43,094 nucleotides of DNA from Chloroflexota bacterium (GTDB lineage: Bacteria; Chloroflexota; Anaerolineae; J102). The translations under genes and the position numbers were made by a program. This document shows positions 25,201 to 34,026 of this stretch, one piece after another (within the stretch, counting starts at the first letter, position 1; each line of letters starts with the position of its first letter). The stretch spans positions 1 through 43,094 of the forward strand of contig JAADII010000033.1 of NCBI GenBank assembly GCA_013151415.1. The letters are read 5' to 3'. The notes under the pieces are model-generated. The model made no database searches. It was not told where the DNA came from and was given only the letters and a program-made list of their open reading frames with translations.

Positions 25201-27678
25201 TCATCCTTCGCTATCGAGAATGGGCAGCGTGAAAATAATGGTGGTCCCCTTGCCTTCGCCTTCGCTCTTCGCCCAGATGTGGCCGCGGTGTTTTTCCACG
25301 ATTTCTTTGGCCAAAGATAAGCCAATGCCCATGCCTTTGAAACGCCGCGTGGTGCTGGCGTCCACCTGATAAAACTGGTCGAAAATTTTCTCCAACTTGT
25401 CCGCGGCCACGCCAATGCCTTCATCGCTGACCAGCACCATCACATCGTCTTCCACTCGCCGCGCCTGCACCGTCACTTCTCCGCCTTCGGGGGAGAATTT
25501 TTGCGCATTTTCCAGCAAGTTGTTTAACACTTGCCGCAAATAGCCCTTATGGCCTTGCACCATTTCCTCGCCGAGCTCGATTTTTTCTCTTAACACGATG
25601 TTCTCTTCTCGCATGAGCGGTTTCCAATCCGCAACGACGTTACGCAGCCAATCGCCCATGACAAAGGGGCTCATCTCCAGGTCGCGCTGGCGCACGCTTT
25701 GAAAAGCAAGGATCTGGTTGATCAGGCGTTGCAACTCTTTGGTCTGGCGCAAAATGGCCCGTGTGGCCTCTTGCACCTGCTCGGGCGTTTTGAAGAGCCC
25801 TTCGTTCATGAGGTCTGCATAGCTTTGCACCAAAGTGAGCGGCGTGCGCAACTCATGAGTGACGTTGCGCAACATGTCTTCTCGCGCTTGCAGAGCCTGA
25901 CGCAACTCTTCATTCGCGTGCGCGAGCTCCTCGACCAACTGGGCATTGCGCAAGGCCACCGCGGCCTGACGGCTAAAGGTTTGCATGGTTTCTCGGTCGA
26001 TGTCGGTCCAATTGTGAGGCTCATTGTAATAACAACCCACCACCGCGACGACGCGCCCTTCGTACACCAATGGCCAAAGGCTCACCGCGCGATACCCTTC
26101 GCTCTGGGCCAATTTGTAGAAGAAATCAGACCCTTCCCAACTTTCGATATCCGGCACCAAAATCGGCTCGCTGTGTCCGAGCAGCGAACTGCTGGGCATC
26201 ATCGTCATATGGCTGATCGCTTCGGTCGCATAGCTCTCAGAGATGCCCTGACGCCAGGCGCAGGTCACGGTTTTATCGGCCTGACGCACATACACGGCTG
26301 CGCGTTGCGCTTCGGAAAGAGCCAACGCGGCCTGGCCAATGGCCTCGACCACCTCGGCCACTGTGTGCGGTCGATTGAGCATTTCGGCCAACGACGCCAG
26401 ACTGAACGCTCGTTCGGCTCGCTCTTGGGCCTGCTGAAACAGGCGCAATCGCTCCACCGCCGCGCCCAATTCTCGCCCCACGGTCTTCACCAACGATATC
26501 TCCTCTCGCGTCCATTGCCGCGGCTGCGTCGCGTGCAGGCTCATGCCGCCGATGAGACGCTCTTGCGCCATGATGGGCAAGGCCAGAGAGGCGCGTACGC
26601 CCCACCGTTTCATGATGGGCGCGAGCAGCGACCAGGGCCACTTGACCGGCGCATGCCAATCATCCACCACCACGGGCATGGGCATGTCCTCAGGCATGGT
26701 TCGCGCCGCGTGGATCATCTCCTCGGCGAACGCGTCGTCCAGACCCGCCAGCACCCGCTCTTGCTCCAGCCAAAATCCCCCCATCTCGATGTTTAGGGCC
26801 TCGAGCGTGCGTTTCAGGGCCATGGTCAAGAGCATTCGCAGGTTGGTCACCTGCACCGACGCGGCAATGATCTCGTGAAGCGCTTCGGTTTGGGCCGTAT
26901 AACGACGCAGCCTCTCTTGCGCGTTTTTGCTTTCGGTGATATCCATCAACGCGCCTTCATAAATGATGGGCGCGCCTTCGGCGTCGCGCACGACTCGCGC
27001 GCTGATGCGCGCCCAGATGAGCTCGCCGTCGCGGCGGCGAAGCTGCACCTCGAAATTTTCCACCTTTCCCAAACGCTCGCTCAGCGCTCTAAACCGTTCT
27101 CGATCTTCAGGGTTTGCGTACAACTCCTCCACATGAACGCCTTCCAGGCTATCGCGTTCATCGATGCCGAGAATGCGCTTGCCGGCCGGGTTTAGGTCTA
27201 GCAGGCGACCGTCGGGCGTGCTGCGATACAGCCCGATGGGCACATGCTCAAAAAGGCGTTGGTAACGCTGCCCTGCCACGCGCGCTTGGCGGTGCTCTTC
27301 CTTTGTTTTCAGCACGGCTTTCAGCGCCAACGGCAAGCGCTGAAATTGTTTCGATGTCTTGAGAATGTAATCGTCCAACCCGGCCTTCATGGCCTCGACC
27401 GCGACCGCTTCATTGCCGGTCGCGGTGAACATGATGACCGGCGTGTCGGGGTGGTTCGCCTTGAATGCGCGCAAGACGTCCAGACCGGTGGTCCAACGAA
27501 GCTGATAATCGGTGATCACCGCGTCGAACTCTCCTTGATCGATCACCGCGGAGAGGTCGTTCGCATTCGTGATCTGGATGATCTCGATCTTGTCAAACGC
27601 CTCGGATAAGGAGCGAATGCTCAGCAGGCGATCATCCGGATTGTCGTCGATGAGAATGAGGCGCAGCGTCTTGGGCAT
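25201..27678 (-). CDS. Receiver-linked sensor kinase (REC-PAS-GAF-GAF-HisKA-HATPase)
   Basis: An 825-residue soluble hybrid kinase. The N-terminal receiver has the acidic pair DD at 11-12, phospho-acceptor Asp57 (ITDYQL), FTATGN and LKTS. PAS follows near 140-260 (FEHVPIGLYRSTPDG), then two GAF-like domains, and the core with His608 in NVTHELRTPLTLV, N-box NLLENAQKFSPEGG, G1 DEGIGV and G2 GMGIGLSLA. An N-terminal receiver suggests it is an intermediate in a phosphorelay. The Shine-Dalgarno AAGGAAGA supports the start. The upstream kinase gene ends 114 bases before it. Confidence 0.91.
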   Translation of the reverse strand: MPKTLRLILIDDNPDDRLLSIRSLSEAFDKIEIIQITNANDLSAVIDQGEFDAVITDYQLRWTTGLDVLRAFKANHPDTPVIMFTATGNEAVAVEAMKAGLDDYILKTSKQFQRLPLALKAVLKTKEEHRQARVAGQRYQRLFEHVPIGLYRSTPDGRLLDLNPAGKRILGIDERDSLEGVHVEELYANPEDRERFRALSERLGKVENFEVQLRRRDGELIWARISARVVRDAEGAPIIYEGALMDITESKNAQERLRRYTAQTEALHEIIAASVQVTNLRMLLTMALKRTLEALNIEMGGFWLEQERVLAGLDDAFAEEMIHAARTMPEDMPMPVVVDDWHAPVKWPWSLLAPIMKRWGVRASLALPIMAQERLIGGMSLHATQPRQWTREEISLVKTVGRELGAAVERLRLFQQAQERAERAFSLASLAEMLNRPHTVAEVVEAIGQAALALSEAQRAAVYVRQADKTVTCAWRQGISESYATEAISHMTMMPSSSLLGHSEPILVPDIESWEGSDFFYKLAQSEGYRAVSLWPLVYEGRVVAVVGCYYNEPHNWTDIDRETMQTFSRQAAVALRNAQLVEELAHANEELRQALQAREDMLRNVTHELRTPLTLVQSYADLMNEGLFKTPEQVQEATRAILRQTKELQRLINQILAFQSVRQRDLEMSPFVMGDWLRNVVADWKPLMREENIVLREKIELGEEMVQGHKGYLRQVLNNLLENAQKFSPEGGEVTVQARRVEDDVMVLVSDEGIGVAADKLEKIFDQFYQVDASTTRRFKGMGIGLSLAKEIVEKHRGHIWAKSEGEGKGTTIIFTLPILDSEG

Positions 27679-27792
27679 ACGTCATCTTCCTTTTCTTTGA
27701 TGGATGTCAGAGGTGGTTCCAAAGGGCGCAGGTAGTGAAAAAATCCCTTGAACAATCACCGTTGATGCATTCTCAAACATAAGTGTACGCGT

Positions 27793-30459
27793 TCATCCTT
27801 TTTTGTCAATCGTTGTCGAAGCGATTTCGAGCTCCACCCAAAAGCGACTTCCTGCGCCCTCTTCCGATTCGACGCCGCATCGCCCACCCAATCGTTCGAC
27901 CCCCTTTTGCACCACAGCAAGGCCAATGCCTGTGCCCGGATAAGCTTCGATGCCATGCAGGCGTTCGAACACATGAAAGATGCGCGTGCGATGCTCGGGT
28001 GCGATGCCGATGCCCTTATCCTCCACCCACACGCGCGCCCATCGGCCGCGGATTTCGGCCCATATGCGCACACGGGGCGTTTTTGCCGGCGGCGTAAACT
28101 TGATGGCGTTGGACAAGAGATTGGTGAATATTTGCTCCAAAACCGCATGATGCCCCAGGACGTGGGGGAGCGGTCGCTCGATATGAATGCGGGCCCCTCT
28201 CTCCTCGATCGTTGACGCCAGTTGCCCCAGTGCGGCGTCCATGATTTGTTCGAGATTCACAGGTCGCAAGCGCATTTCCATGCGACTCAGACGACTATAT
28301 TGGAGCAGATCCTGGATGAGGCGATCCATATGGTGGGCCGAGGCGACGATGCGTTGCGCGTATTCCCGACCCTGAGCGTCCAGCTGTCCGGCGTAGTCCT
28401 CCAGAAGCGCTTGCGCGAAACCTTCCATCGCTCGCAAAGGCGCGCGTAGATCGTGAGAGACGGAGAACGCGAACCGCTGCAGCTCTTCGTTCACCTGCTC
28501 CAATCGGCGTTGCGCGGCCTTTAGGTCTTGCATTACATTGGCCAACGCGCGGTTGAGCTCCTCCACTTCTTCGACCCGCGCTTGCAACGACGCGGTGCGC
28601 TCCGCCACTCGTTGCGCCATTTCATCGGCGTAGCGCCGAACTTGTTCATGCAGCCGCGCCTGATGAATGGCAATGGCCAGCGCGCTGGCCACCTCATACG
28701 CGATCTGCATATGCGTATCATTGTACGCGCGCGGCGTCTTGAATTGCAGATTGAGCAGGCCGATCAATTGGTTTTTCACCCTGAGCGGCGTGCTGAACGC
28801 GGAGCGAATGTTCAACGAGCGCAAGCCCTGCGTTAGCGCGGTGGGCGGGGCTGTTTCGAGGTCTTCTATTTCATAGATCAGCCCCGCCTCCAATGGCGCC
28901 AACGCCTCGCGTACGACGTCGAGCGGGACCGCGGAACGACCAAATGGCCCTTCATCTTCGGGTATCGAGGCGATGAGCATGCCTTCGCGGGCCGCCATGT
29001 CAATGGTGACGACGCTGGCGCGATCAAAGGGGATCAGCGCGCGGAGTTCTTCCAGGGCGACAAGCGCCACGGATTCGGGCGATTCCACGCCGAGCACCGC
29101 GCGGTCCAGTTTGCGCATGAGCAACAGCCGCTCTTGCTTTTCCTTGAGCGAGGCCGCGATGCGAGCGCTGCTGCGAGTTTCGTTTTCCAGCCGAGCAAAT
29201 GTGTGCGCGAGCGCCTTCGTCATCTGATTGAATGCGCGCGCGAGGTCGTCGAGCTCGCGGATGCGAGAGCCAGGCACTTCTTGTTTCCAATCACCTGAAG
29301 CCAAGGCCTCGCTGGCCTGGCTCAGGCGTTGAATGGGCTCAATGAGCTTGCGCGGCAAGACCACGCTCAAGGTGACGGCCAGCAACACGGCCAGCGCGCT
29401 CAGGGCCAACGACAGCCGATTCCCCGCTTGCAAAGGCGCCATGAAATCAGATTCGGGAATCAGCACCACCACCAACCAATCGATGCCATACTCATCCTGA
29501 AAGGGAAATGTATTGAGGAAGAAACGTTGGTCTTCGAAGACGAAGCTTGCAGTCTCGATGGGGGCGATGGCGGCGTAGTCGCCATATTGCCGCCGCAAGG
29601 TTCGCGCGGCCTCTCGGATCAAGGGGTCTTCGCTTTCGTCGGCGTGCAGCCGCGTGGGCGTTTGTTCGGAGGGGGGAATGGCGAAAATCGGCGCGCGCGT
29701 GGACGAGGCCACCAACAGGCCATTGCGGTCCATGATAAACGCCTGGCCGCTGCGTCCAATTTGAAGCGAGTGGAGAAAGGCTTCGATTTGAGAGAGAAAC
29801 ACATCCACCGCGACCACGCCGAGCAAGCGATGATCCGTATCATACACCGCGCGACTGGCGGTTAGCGCCATGTCTTGACCGGTGAAAAGCAGATAAATAT
29901 CGCTCCAGACGGGACCCTCTTCTTGAATGGCTTTCTTATACCAGGGTCGCGTGCGGGCGTCGAAATCGGGCAGCGTCAGGAGCAGTTCGGTGGGCTGGCC
30001 CTGATCATCGACTGCATATTTGTAAAACGCGCCGCGGCGAAAATCCTCCGTGAAAATGATATAGTAATCGCCGGTTGGGCCTTCACGGCCGGCGTCGGCC
30101 ACGCCGCCCTGGGTGTTGCCAAAGTAAACGCTCGTCACATCTTCAAATGTTCTTGCCTGTCGCCAGAATCGACGCATCAATCCCTGCTGGTCGGTGGGGT
30201 CCAAATCTCCGGCTCGGATGGCGCTGGCATTGATTTGCACGATTTGTTGAGGCTCAGCCAGAAATTGATCAAGATGCTCTTCAATGAGCGCGGTCAGTTC
30301 ATTTTGCAGCTCTCTGGCCAGCTGTTGCACCGCAAACTGCGTGTTCTGGTATGAGATATACAGCACCATCCCCACAGTGAACAAGATTATGGCGCTGATT
30401 GGAATGATCAGGGCGAAGAGTAATGGAACTCTTGAATTGCGTTCTGAAGAGGACATCAT
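27793..30459 (-). CDS. Membrane sensor kinase (dCache-HAMP-GAF-HisKA-HATPase)
   Basis: An 888-residue membrane kinase. A membrane segment at 12-34 leads to a double-Cache extracytoplasmic region (about 40-345, including DARTRPWYKKA, characteristic of Cache domains). A second membrane segment (350-370), HAMP (PIQRLSQASEALASGDW), a GAF domain and a coiled coil follow. The core is of phytochrome-like type with His669 in SVSHDLRAPLRA, N-box NLLSNAIKF, G1 DKGIGI and G2 GTGIGLAVV. The WYKKA signature is shared by Cache domains that bind amino acids or other small metabolites, but the ligand is not predictable. A SnoaL lipoprotein gene ends 34 bases upstream and is probably cotranscribed. Confidence 0.91.
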   Translation of the reverse strand: MMSSSERNSRVPLLFALIIPISAIILFTVGMVLYISYQNTQFAVQQLARELQNELTALIEEHLDQFLAEPQQIVQINASAIRAGDLDPTDQQGLMRRFWRQARTFEDVTSVYFGNTQGGVADAGREGPTGDYYIIFTEDFRRGAFYKYAVDDQGQPTELLLTLPDFDARTRPWYKKAIQEEGPVWSDIYLLFTGQDMALTASRAVYDTDHRLLGVVAVDVFLSQIEAFLHSLQIGRSGQAFIMDRNGLLVASSTRAPIFAIPPSEQTPTRLHADESEDPLIREAARTLRRQYGDYAAIAPIETASFVFEDQRFFLNTFPFQDEYGIDWLVVVLIPESDFMAPLQAGNRLSLALSALAVLLAVTLSVVLPRKLIEPIQRLSQASEALASGDWKQEVPGSRIRELDDLARAFNQMTKALAHTFARLENETRSSARIAASLKEKQERLLLMRKLDRAVLGVESPESVALVALEELRALIPFDRASVVTIDMAAREGMLIASIPEDEGPFGRSAVPLDVVREALAPLEAGLIYEIEDLETAPPTALTQGLRSLNIRSAFSTPLRVKNQLIGLLNLQFKTPRAYNDTHMQIAYEVASALAIAIHQARLHEQVRRYADEMAQRVAERTASLQARVEEVEELNRALANVMQDLKAAQRRLEQVNEELQRFAFSVSHDLRAPLRAMEGFAQALLEDYAGQLDAQGREYAQRIVASAHHMDRLIQDLLQYSRLSRMEMRLRPVNLEQIMDAALGQLASTIEERGARIHIERPLPHVLGHHAVLEQIFTNLLSNAIKFTPPAKTPRVRIWAEIRGRWARVWVEDKGIGIAPEHRTRIFHVFERLHGIEAYPGTGIGLAVVQKGVERLGGRCGVESEEGAGSRFWVELEIASTTIDKKG

Positions 30460-30493
30460 CCTTCGAGCATGCGCCCCAACGTCACCCAGGAAG

Positions 30494-31030
30494 TTAAGGC
30501 GCGATGGGTTCTAGATTGTAGATGAGCGAGCGAATGCGCCAACCGCCATCTCGCTGCCTCTCGAATTCCCAACGATCGCCCGCGGGTGAGACCTCCTGAC
30601 CAATGCGCGTGGTGGAGCGAACCAACGCGACGTCGCCCTCGATGATTATCTGGATGATTTCGGGCGCGGCGAATTGGGGGTTTCCGGGGAAGACAATCGT
30701 CATATAGCGGTCGAGTACAGCATCCAACCCCCGCCAGACCGCGTCATCACTATCGTCGTCGGGCGTGTGATTGGCGTCGCGCACCAACGCCTTTTCGACC
30801 CATAATTGGGCCAGGCGGTCGATATCCTGTTGCACCACGGCTTCGCTTTCCGCCAGAATCAGTTGGCGAATGGCCTCTTCATCCGAGGCCGGTTGGGCGG
30901 TGGGCGTTTGCACCGGCGTTGGGGATATGGCGTTTGCTTGGGGTGGCGTCGCCGTGGTTGAACGGCAGGAGACCAATAAAAGAGCCAAAACAACAACGAA
31001 CAAGCGCGTCGCGCGAGGAGATGCACGCAT
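30494..31030 (-). CDS. Lipoprotein with SnoaL/NTF2-like domain
   Basis: A 178-residue secreted protein with a lipobox LLVSC (Cys22), a Thr/Pro-rich linker (TPVQTPTAQP), and a SnoaL/NTF2-like fold from about 50 (EEAIRQLILAESEAVVQQDIDRLAQLW...). Such domains bind small ligands. Its position directly before the Cache kinase suggests it could feed or modulate that sensor; this is inference. The start codon sits where transcription is predicted to begin, so the mRNA may be leaderless. Confidence 0.78.
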   Translation of the reverse strand: MRASPRATRLFVVVLALLLVSCRSTTATPPQANAISPTPVQTPTAQPASDEEAIRQLILAESEAVVQQDIDRLAQLWVEKALVRDANHTPDDDSDDAVWRGLDAVLDRYMTIVFPGNPQFAAPEIIQIIIEGDVALVRSTTRIGQEVSPAGDRWEFERQRDGGWRIRSLIYNLEPIAP

Positions 31031-31036
31031 AACAAT

Positions 31037-31065
31037 ATTATCTCATGCTTTTGTTCTATCTTCAA
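31037..31065 (-). promoter_or_regulatory. Promoter for the SnoaL lipoprotein-kinase operon
   Basis: The minus strand reads TTGAAG, 17 bases, GATAAT. The -10 ends seven bases before the ATG, so transcription should start at or next to the start codon. No Shine-Dalgarno is present. Confidence 0.6.
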
Positions 31066-31255
31066 GTGTCGCGCGTTTGGATCGCGTTTCAAAAACGGGC
31101 CGGACGCGCAAACCCCGCCCGAACGCTTGCGGCCCGGAAGCGGTGAAGATGCACGCGCGTCGCCGGGGATCGCCCCATGCGTCGGTGGAAATGACCGACG
31201 CCGACTCAGGGTTGTCCACCTCGCGGGTCTCGCGACGCGCCAACCGAGGGCCGGG

Positions 31256-31289
31256 GAAAACGGTCGGATGAAAGGCGCGCATCCGACCG
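31256..31289 (-). terminator. Intrinsic terminator of fhs
   Basis: Arms 31261-31270 and 31280-31289 pair perfectly (CGGTCGGATG / CATCCGACCG). On the minus strand TTTTCC follows, 25 bases after the fhs stop. The rest of 31043-31313 holds no supported gene. Confidence 0.8.
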
Positions 31290-31313
31290 CTTTCCCGCGG
31301 CGCCATTTCTCGT

Positions 31314-33209
31314 TTAGAACAGACCCACCACTTTGCCTGTTTCCAGGTCTAAGTCGACATCATAGAAGACCGGACGCGTGGGCAAACCGGGCATGGTGCT
31401 CATCTCGCCCAGCAACGGATAGAGAAAACCCGCGCCCACGCTGGCGCGAATGTCGCGCACCGGCACCACAAAACCGGTGGGAGCGCCCTTGAGCGTGGGA
31501 TCATGGCTCAAGCTCAAATGCGTCTTGGCCATGCAAATGGGCAATTTGTCGAAGCCCACGCGGTTGTAAAACTCGATCTTCTTTTCGGCCGCTGGCAAGA
31601 ATTCTACGCCGTCCGCGCCATAAATTTCGCGGGCGATGGTTTCGATTTTCTCCTTAATGCCCATATCCAGCGGGTAAAGGAATTGGAAGTTGCTCGGCTT
31701 CTCGGCCGCGGCCATCACCGCCTTGCCCAGCTCCACCGCGCCTGCGCCGCCATCGGCCCAATGGGTGCTTTGCACCGCATCTTCAGCGCCGGCCTCCAGC
31801 GCAATGCGCCGCACCAAGTCCACTTCGGCGTCTGTATCGGTGTGGAAGCGATTGACCGCCACCACCACCGGGATGCCAAAGCGCAACGCGTTTTTGATAT
31901 GCACGCGTAGATTGGAGCAGCCCTTTTCCACCAATTCGAGGTTTTCTTCGGTGTAAGCGGGATCAAGCGGTCGGCCAGCCACCACTTTGGGTCCGCCGCC
32001 GTGCATCTTGAGCGCGCGAATGGTGGCCACCAGCACCACCACATTGGGGATCAAACCGCTATAACGGCATTTGATGTTGAAAAACTTCTCCATGCCAATG
32101 TCTGCGCCGAACCCGGCCTCGGTGAGCACGAACCCTTCCGGCCCCACCAACTTCAGCGCGATCTGATCGGCCACAATGGAGGAATTGCCGTGCGCAATAT
32201 TGGCGAACGGCCCGGCATGAACGAACGCGGGCGTGCCCTCCAACGTTTGCATCAGGTTGGGCATGATCGCATCTTTCATGAGCACGGCCAAAGCGCCGCC
32301 CACGCCCAAATCGTCGGCCGTGATGGGCTCGCCCGATCGGCTCGCGCCAATGACCATGCGGCCCAGGCGATCGCGCATGTCGGCCAGACTGGTGGTCAAG
32401 GCCAGAATAGCCATGATCTCGCTGGCCACGGTGATGTCGAAGCCGGTGCGACGGGTGAATTTCTCCTTTGGCCCCAGGCCAATCTCGATTTCGCGCAGGT
32501 AACGGTCGTTGGTGTCCACCACGCGTCGCCAGGTGATGGTGTCTGGATCGATGTCCAACCGCACGAACCGGCTGCGCTCCTCTTCGGTCAGGTCATTGGG
32601 ATCGGTTTTATCGATGCCCAGTTTTTTGAGACGACGCAACATCACCGGTGAGAATTTGCGCTGGCCCTTTTTGTCGGGCGGGCAAAGGCGGTTGAATAGC
32701 GACTCATCCGATTGGTAAGATTCATGATGCATTCGCGTGTCAATGGCCGCGGCCAGCAAGTTGTTGGCCGCGGTGATGGCGTGGATGTCGCCCGTGAGAT
32801 GCAAGTTGAAGTCTTCCATTGGGATGATTTGGCTGTAGCCGCCGCCCGCGGCCCCGCCTTTGATGCCAAACGTAGGGCCTTGGCTGGGTTGACGCACGCA
32901 AGTAAAGACCTTTTGGCCCAAATGCGCACCCAACGCCTGGCTCAGACCCACGGTGGTGGTGGTTTTGCCCTCGCCCAATGGCGTGGGCGTAATGGCCGTC
33001 ACCAGCACATACTTGCCGTTGGGCCGGTCGGCCAACCGGTCGCGCACCGAAAGGTGCACCTTTGCTTTTTTGTTGCCGTACAGCTCCAACTCCTCCGGCA
33101 AGATACCCACCTCAGCCGCAATTTCGGTGATGTCGAGAGGCTCCACAGATTGAGCGATTTCGATGTCCGATGGAACGGGTCGTTTGAGGTTGGTGAGTTT
33201 GTGTGGCAT
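31314..33209 (-). CDS. fhs: Formate-tetrahydrofolate ligase, long eukaryote-like form
   Basis: This 631-residue enzyme joins formate to tetrahydrofolate with ATP, giving 10-formyl-THF. The P-loop [11 protein letters not shown] is at Lys82, and [20 protein letters not shown] and [10 protein letters not shown] are intact family motifs. It is ~70 residues longer than typical bacterial Fhs. Stretches such as [38 protein letters not shown] and CRYSGL resemble, from memory, the C-terminal synthetase domain of eukaryotic C1-THF synthase (MTHFD1). AAAGGAG before MPHK fixes the start; an in-frame ATG 21 codons upstream is unlikely. It stands alone, with its own promoter and terminator. Confidence 0.94.
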   Translation of the reverse strand: MPHKLTNLKRPVPSDIEIAQSVEPLDITEIAAEVGILPEELELYGNKKAKVHLSVRDRLADRPNGKYVLVTAITPTPLGEGKTTTTVGLSQALGAHLGQKVFTCVRQPSQGPTFGIKGGAAGGGYSQIIPMEDFNLHLTGDIHAITAANNLLAAAIDTRMHHESYQSDESLFNRLCPPDKKGQRKFSPVMLRRLKKLGIDKTDPNDLTEEERSRFVRLDIDPDTITWRRVVDTNDRYLREIEIGLGPKEKFTRRTGFDITVASEIMAILALTTSLADMRDRLGRMVIGASRSGEPITADDLGVGGALAVLMKDAIMPNLMQTLEGTPAFVHAGPFANIAHGNSSIVADQIALKLVGPEGFVLTEAGFGADIGMEKFFNIKCRYSGLIPNVVVLVATIRALKMHGGGPKVVAGRPLDPAYTEENLELVEKGCSNLRVHIKNALRFGIPVVVAVNRFHTDTDAEVDLVRRIALEAGAEDAVQSTHWADGGAGAVELGKAVMAAAEKPSNFQFLYPLDMGIKEKIETIAREIYGADGVEFLPAAEKKIEFYNRVGFDKLPICMAKTHLSLSHDPTLKGAPTGFVVPVRDIRASVGAGFLYPLLGEMSTMPGLPTRPVFYDVDLDLETGKVVGLF

Positions 33210-33289
33210 GATGGTATCTCCTTTGATATGAACGCCACGCAAGGGGAAAGTAATGGCTCCTCCCGCTTGCAATCGAGTTTCCTCTCACA

Positions 33290-33319
33290 AGTATAGTGCA
33301 AAACGCTTTTCAGAGCCAA
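33290..33319 (-). promoter_or_regulatory. Promoter of fhs
   Basis: The minus strand reads TTGGCT, 18 bases, TATACT, about 80 bases before the start codon. Confidence 0.55.
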
Positions 33320-33426
33320 AAATGATGGGAGGATTACAGTTGTGCGCGCATTGTTCGAGCCGCCAAAGAGGTTTTGGGGTTTGGGCTTTCGCGTCTCGAG
33401 CGAAAACACGCGGCCTCGTCTCGGGG

Positions 33427-34026
33427 TTATGGCTTCGGCGTTGCAGGCCCGTAGCGGGTCCAGCGCACCCATCCCGCGGCCTCGGCGTCCTCCACGCGAC
33501 AAAACCAGAGGTCGGCCTCGCGGCGGTCGAAAAGTTCATCTTCGGGCAAAACATAGAGCCGCGTCTCATCAAGACGAGCGATCACGCCTTTGACAAAGCA
33601 TCCCTCAGGCGGGTCGATGCATCCCTCTCGACAGGGCAAGGGCGTTGGCGTGGAAGTGGGCAAGAGATGGCCTGATACGGTCATCCGTTCGGTGATCAAG
33701 ATTTTCTGCCCGGGAAGCAACGCGTCGGGATCCTCCAGCTCGTTGACGCGGATCAAGAGTTCGACATCCACGCCATATTGCGCGGCGATGCCCGAAAGCG
33801 TGTCGCCGGGCCGCACTGTATAAAGCACGGCCGCAGGCGTGGGGGTGGTCGTGGTCGCGTTTTCGACTTCGATAGGCGGCGACGGAATCGTCTCGGCGCA
33901 CCCCGCCAGCATGAGAATCACGCCGCTCCACGCCAACAGCGCAAACAACCAGCGCGCTCTCTTTTCGCCCGCTCCCCGCGCGCGGGCGTCTGAACCCTGA
34001 TTTCCGGTTTTGCTTCTGTTTCTCAT
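33427..34026 (-). CDS. LysM-domain lipoprotein
   Basis: A 199-residue lipoprotein with a basic N-terminus, a hydrophobic stretch and lipobox LMLAGC (Cys43). A Thr/Pro-rich linker leads to one LysM domain (YTVRPGDTLSGIAAQYGVDV...LLPGQKILI), which binds peptidoglycan or related glycans. A second TP-rich linker and a small C-terminal region with CREGCIDPPEGC follow; that region may be disulfide-linked. The start is coupled to the preceding class A PBP by ATGA, and GGGAGG lies upstream. The pair suggests a joint role in wall synthesis. Confidence 0.84.
   Translation of the reverse strand: MRNRSKTGNQGSDARARGAGEKRARWLFALLAWSGVILMLAGCAETIPSPPIEVENATTTTPTPAAVLYTVRPGDTLSGIAAQYGVDVELLIRVNELEDPDALLPGQKILITERMTVSGHLLPTSTPTPLPCREGCIDPPEGCFVKGVIARLDETRLYVLPEDELFDRREADLWFCRVEDAEAAGWVRWTRYGPATPKP

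Noticed and set aside
31043-31306. 87-codon minus-strand ORF between fhs and the SnoaL gene
   Set aside because: No ribosome site; it overlaps the fhs terminator and the SnoaL promoter; Arg/Pro-rich composition as expected from chance in GC-rich DNA.
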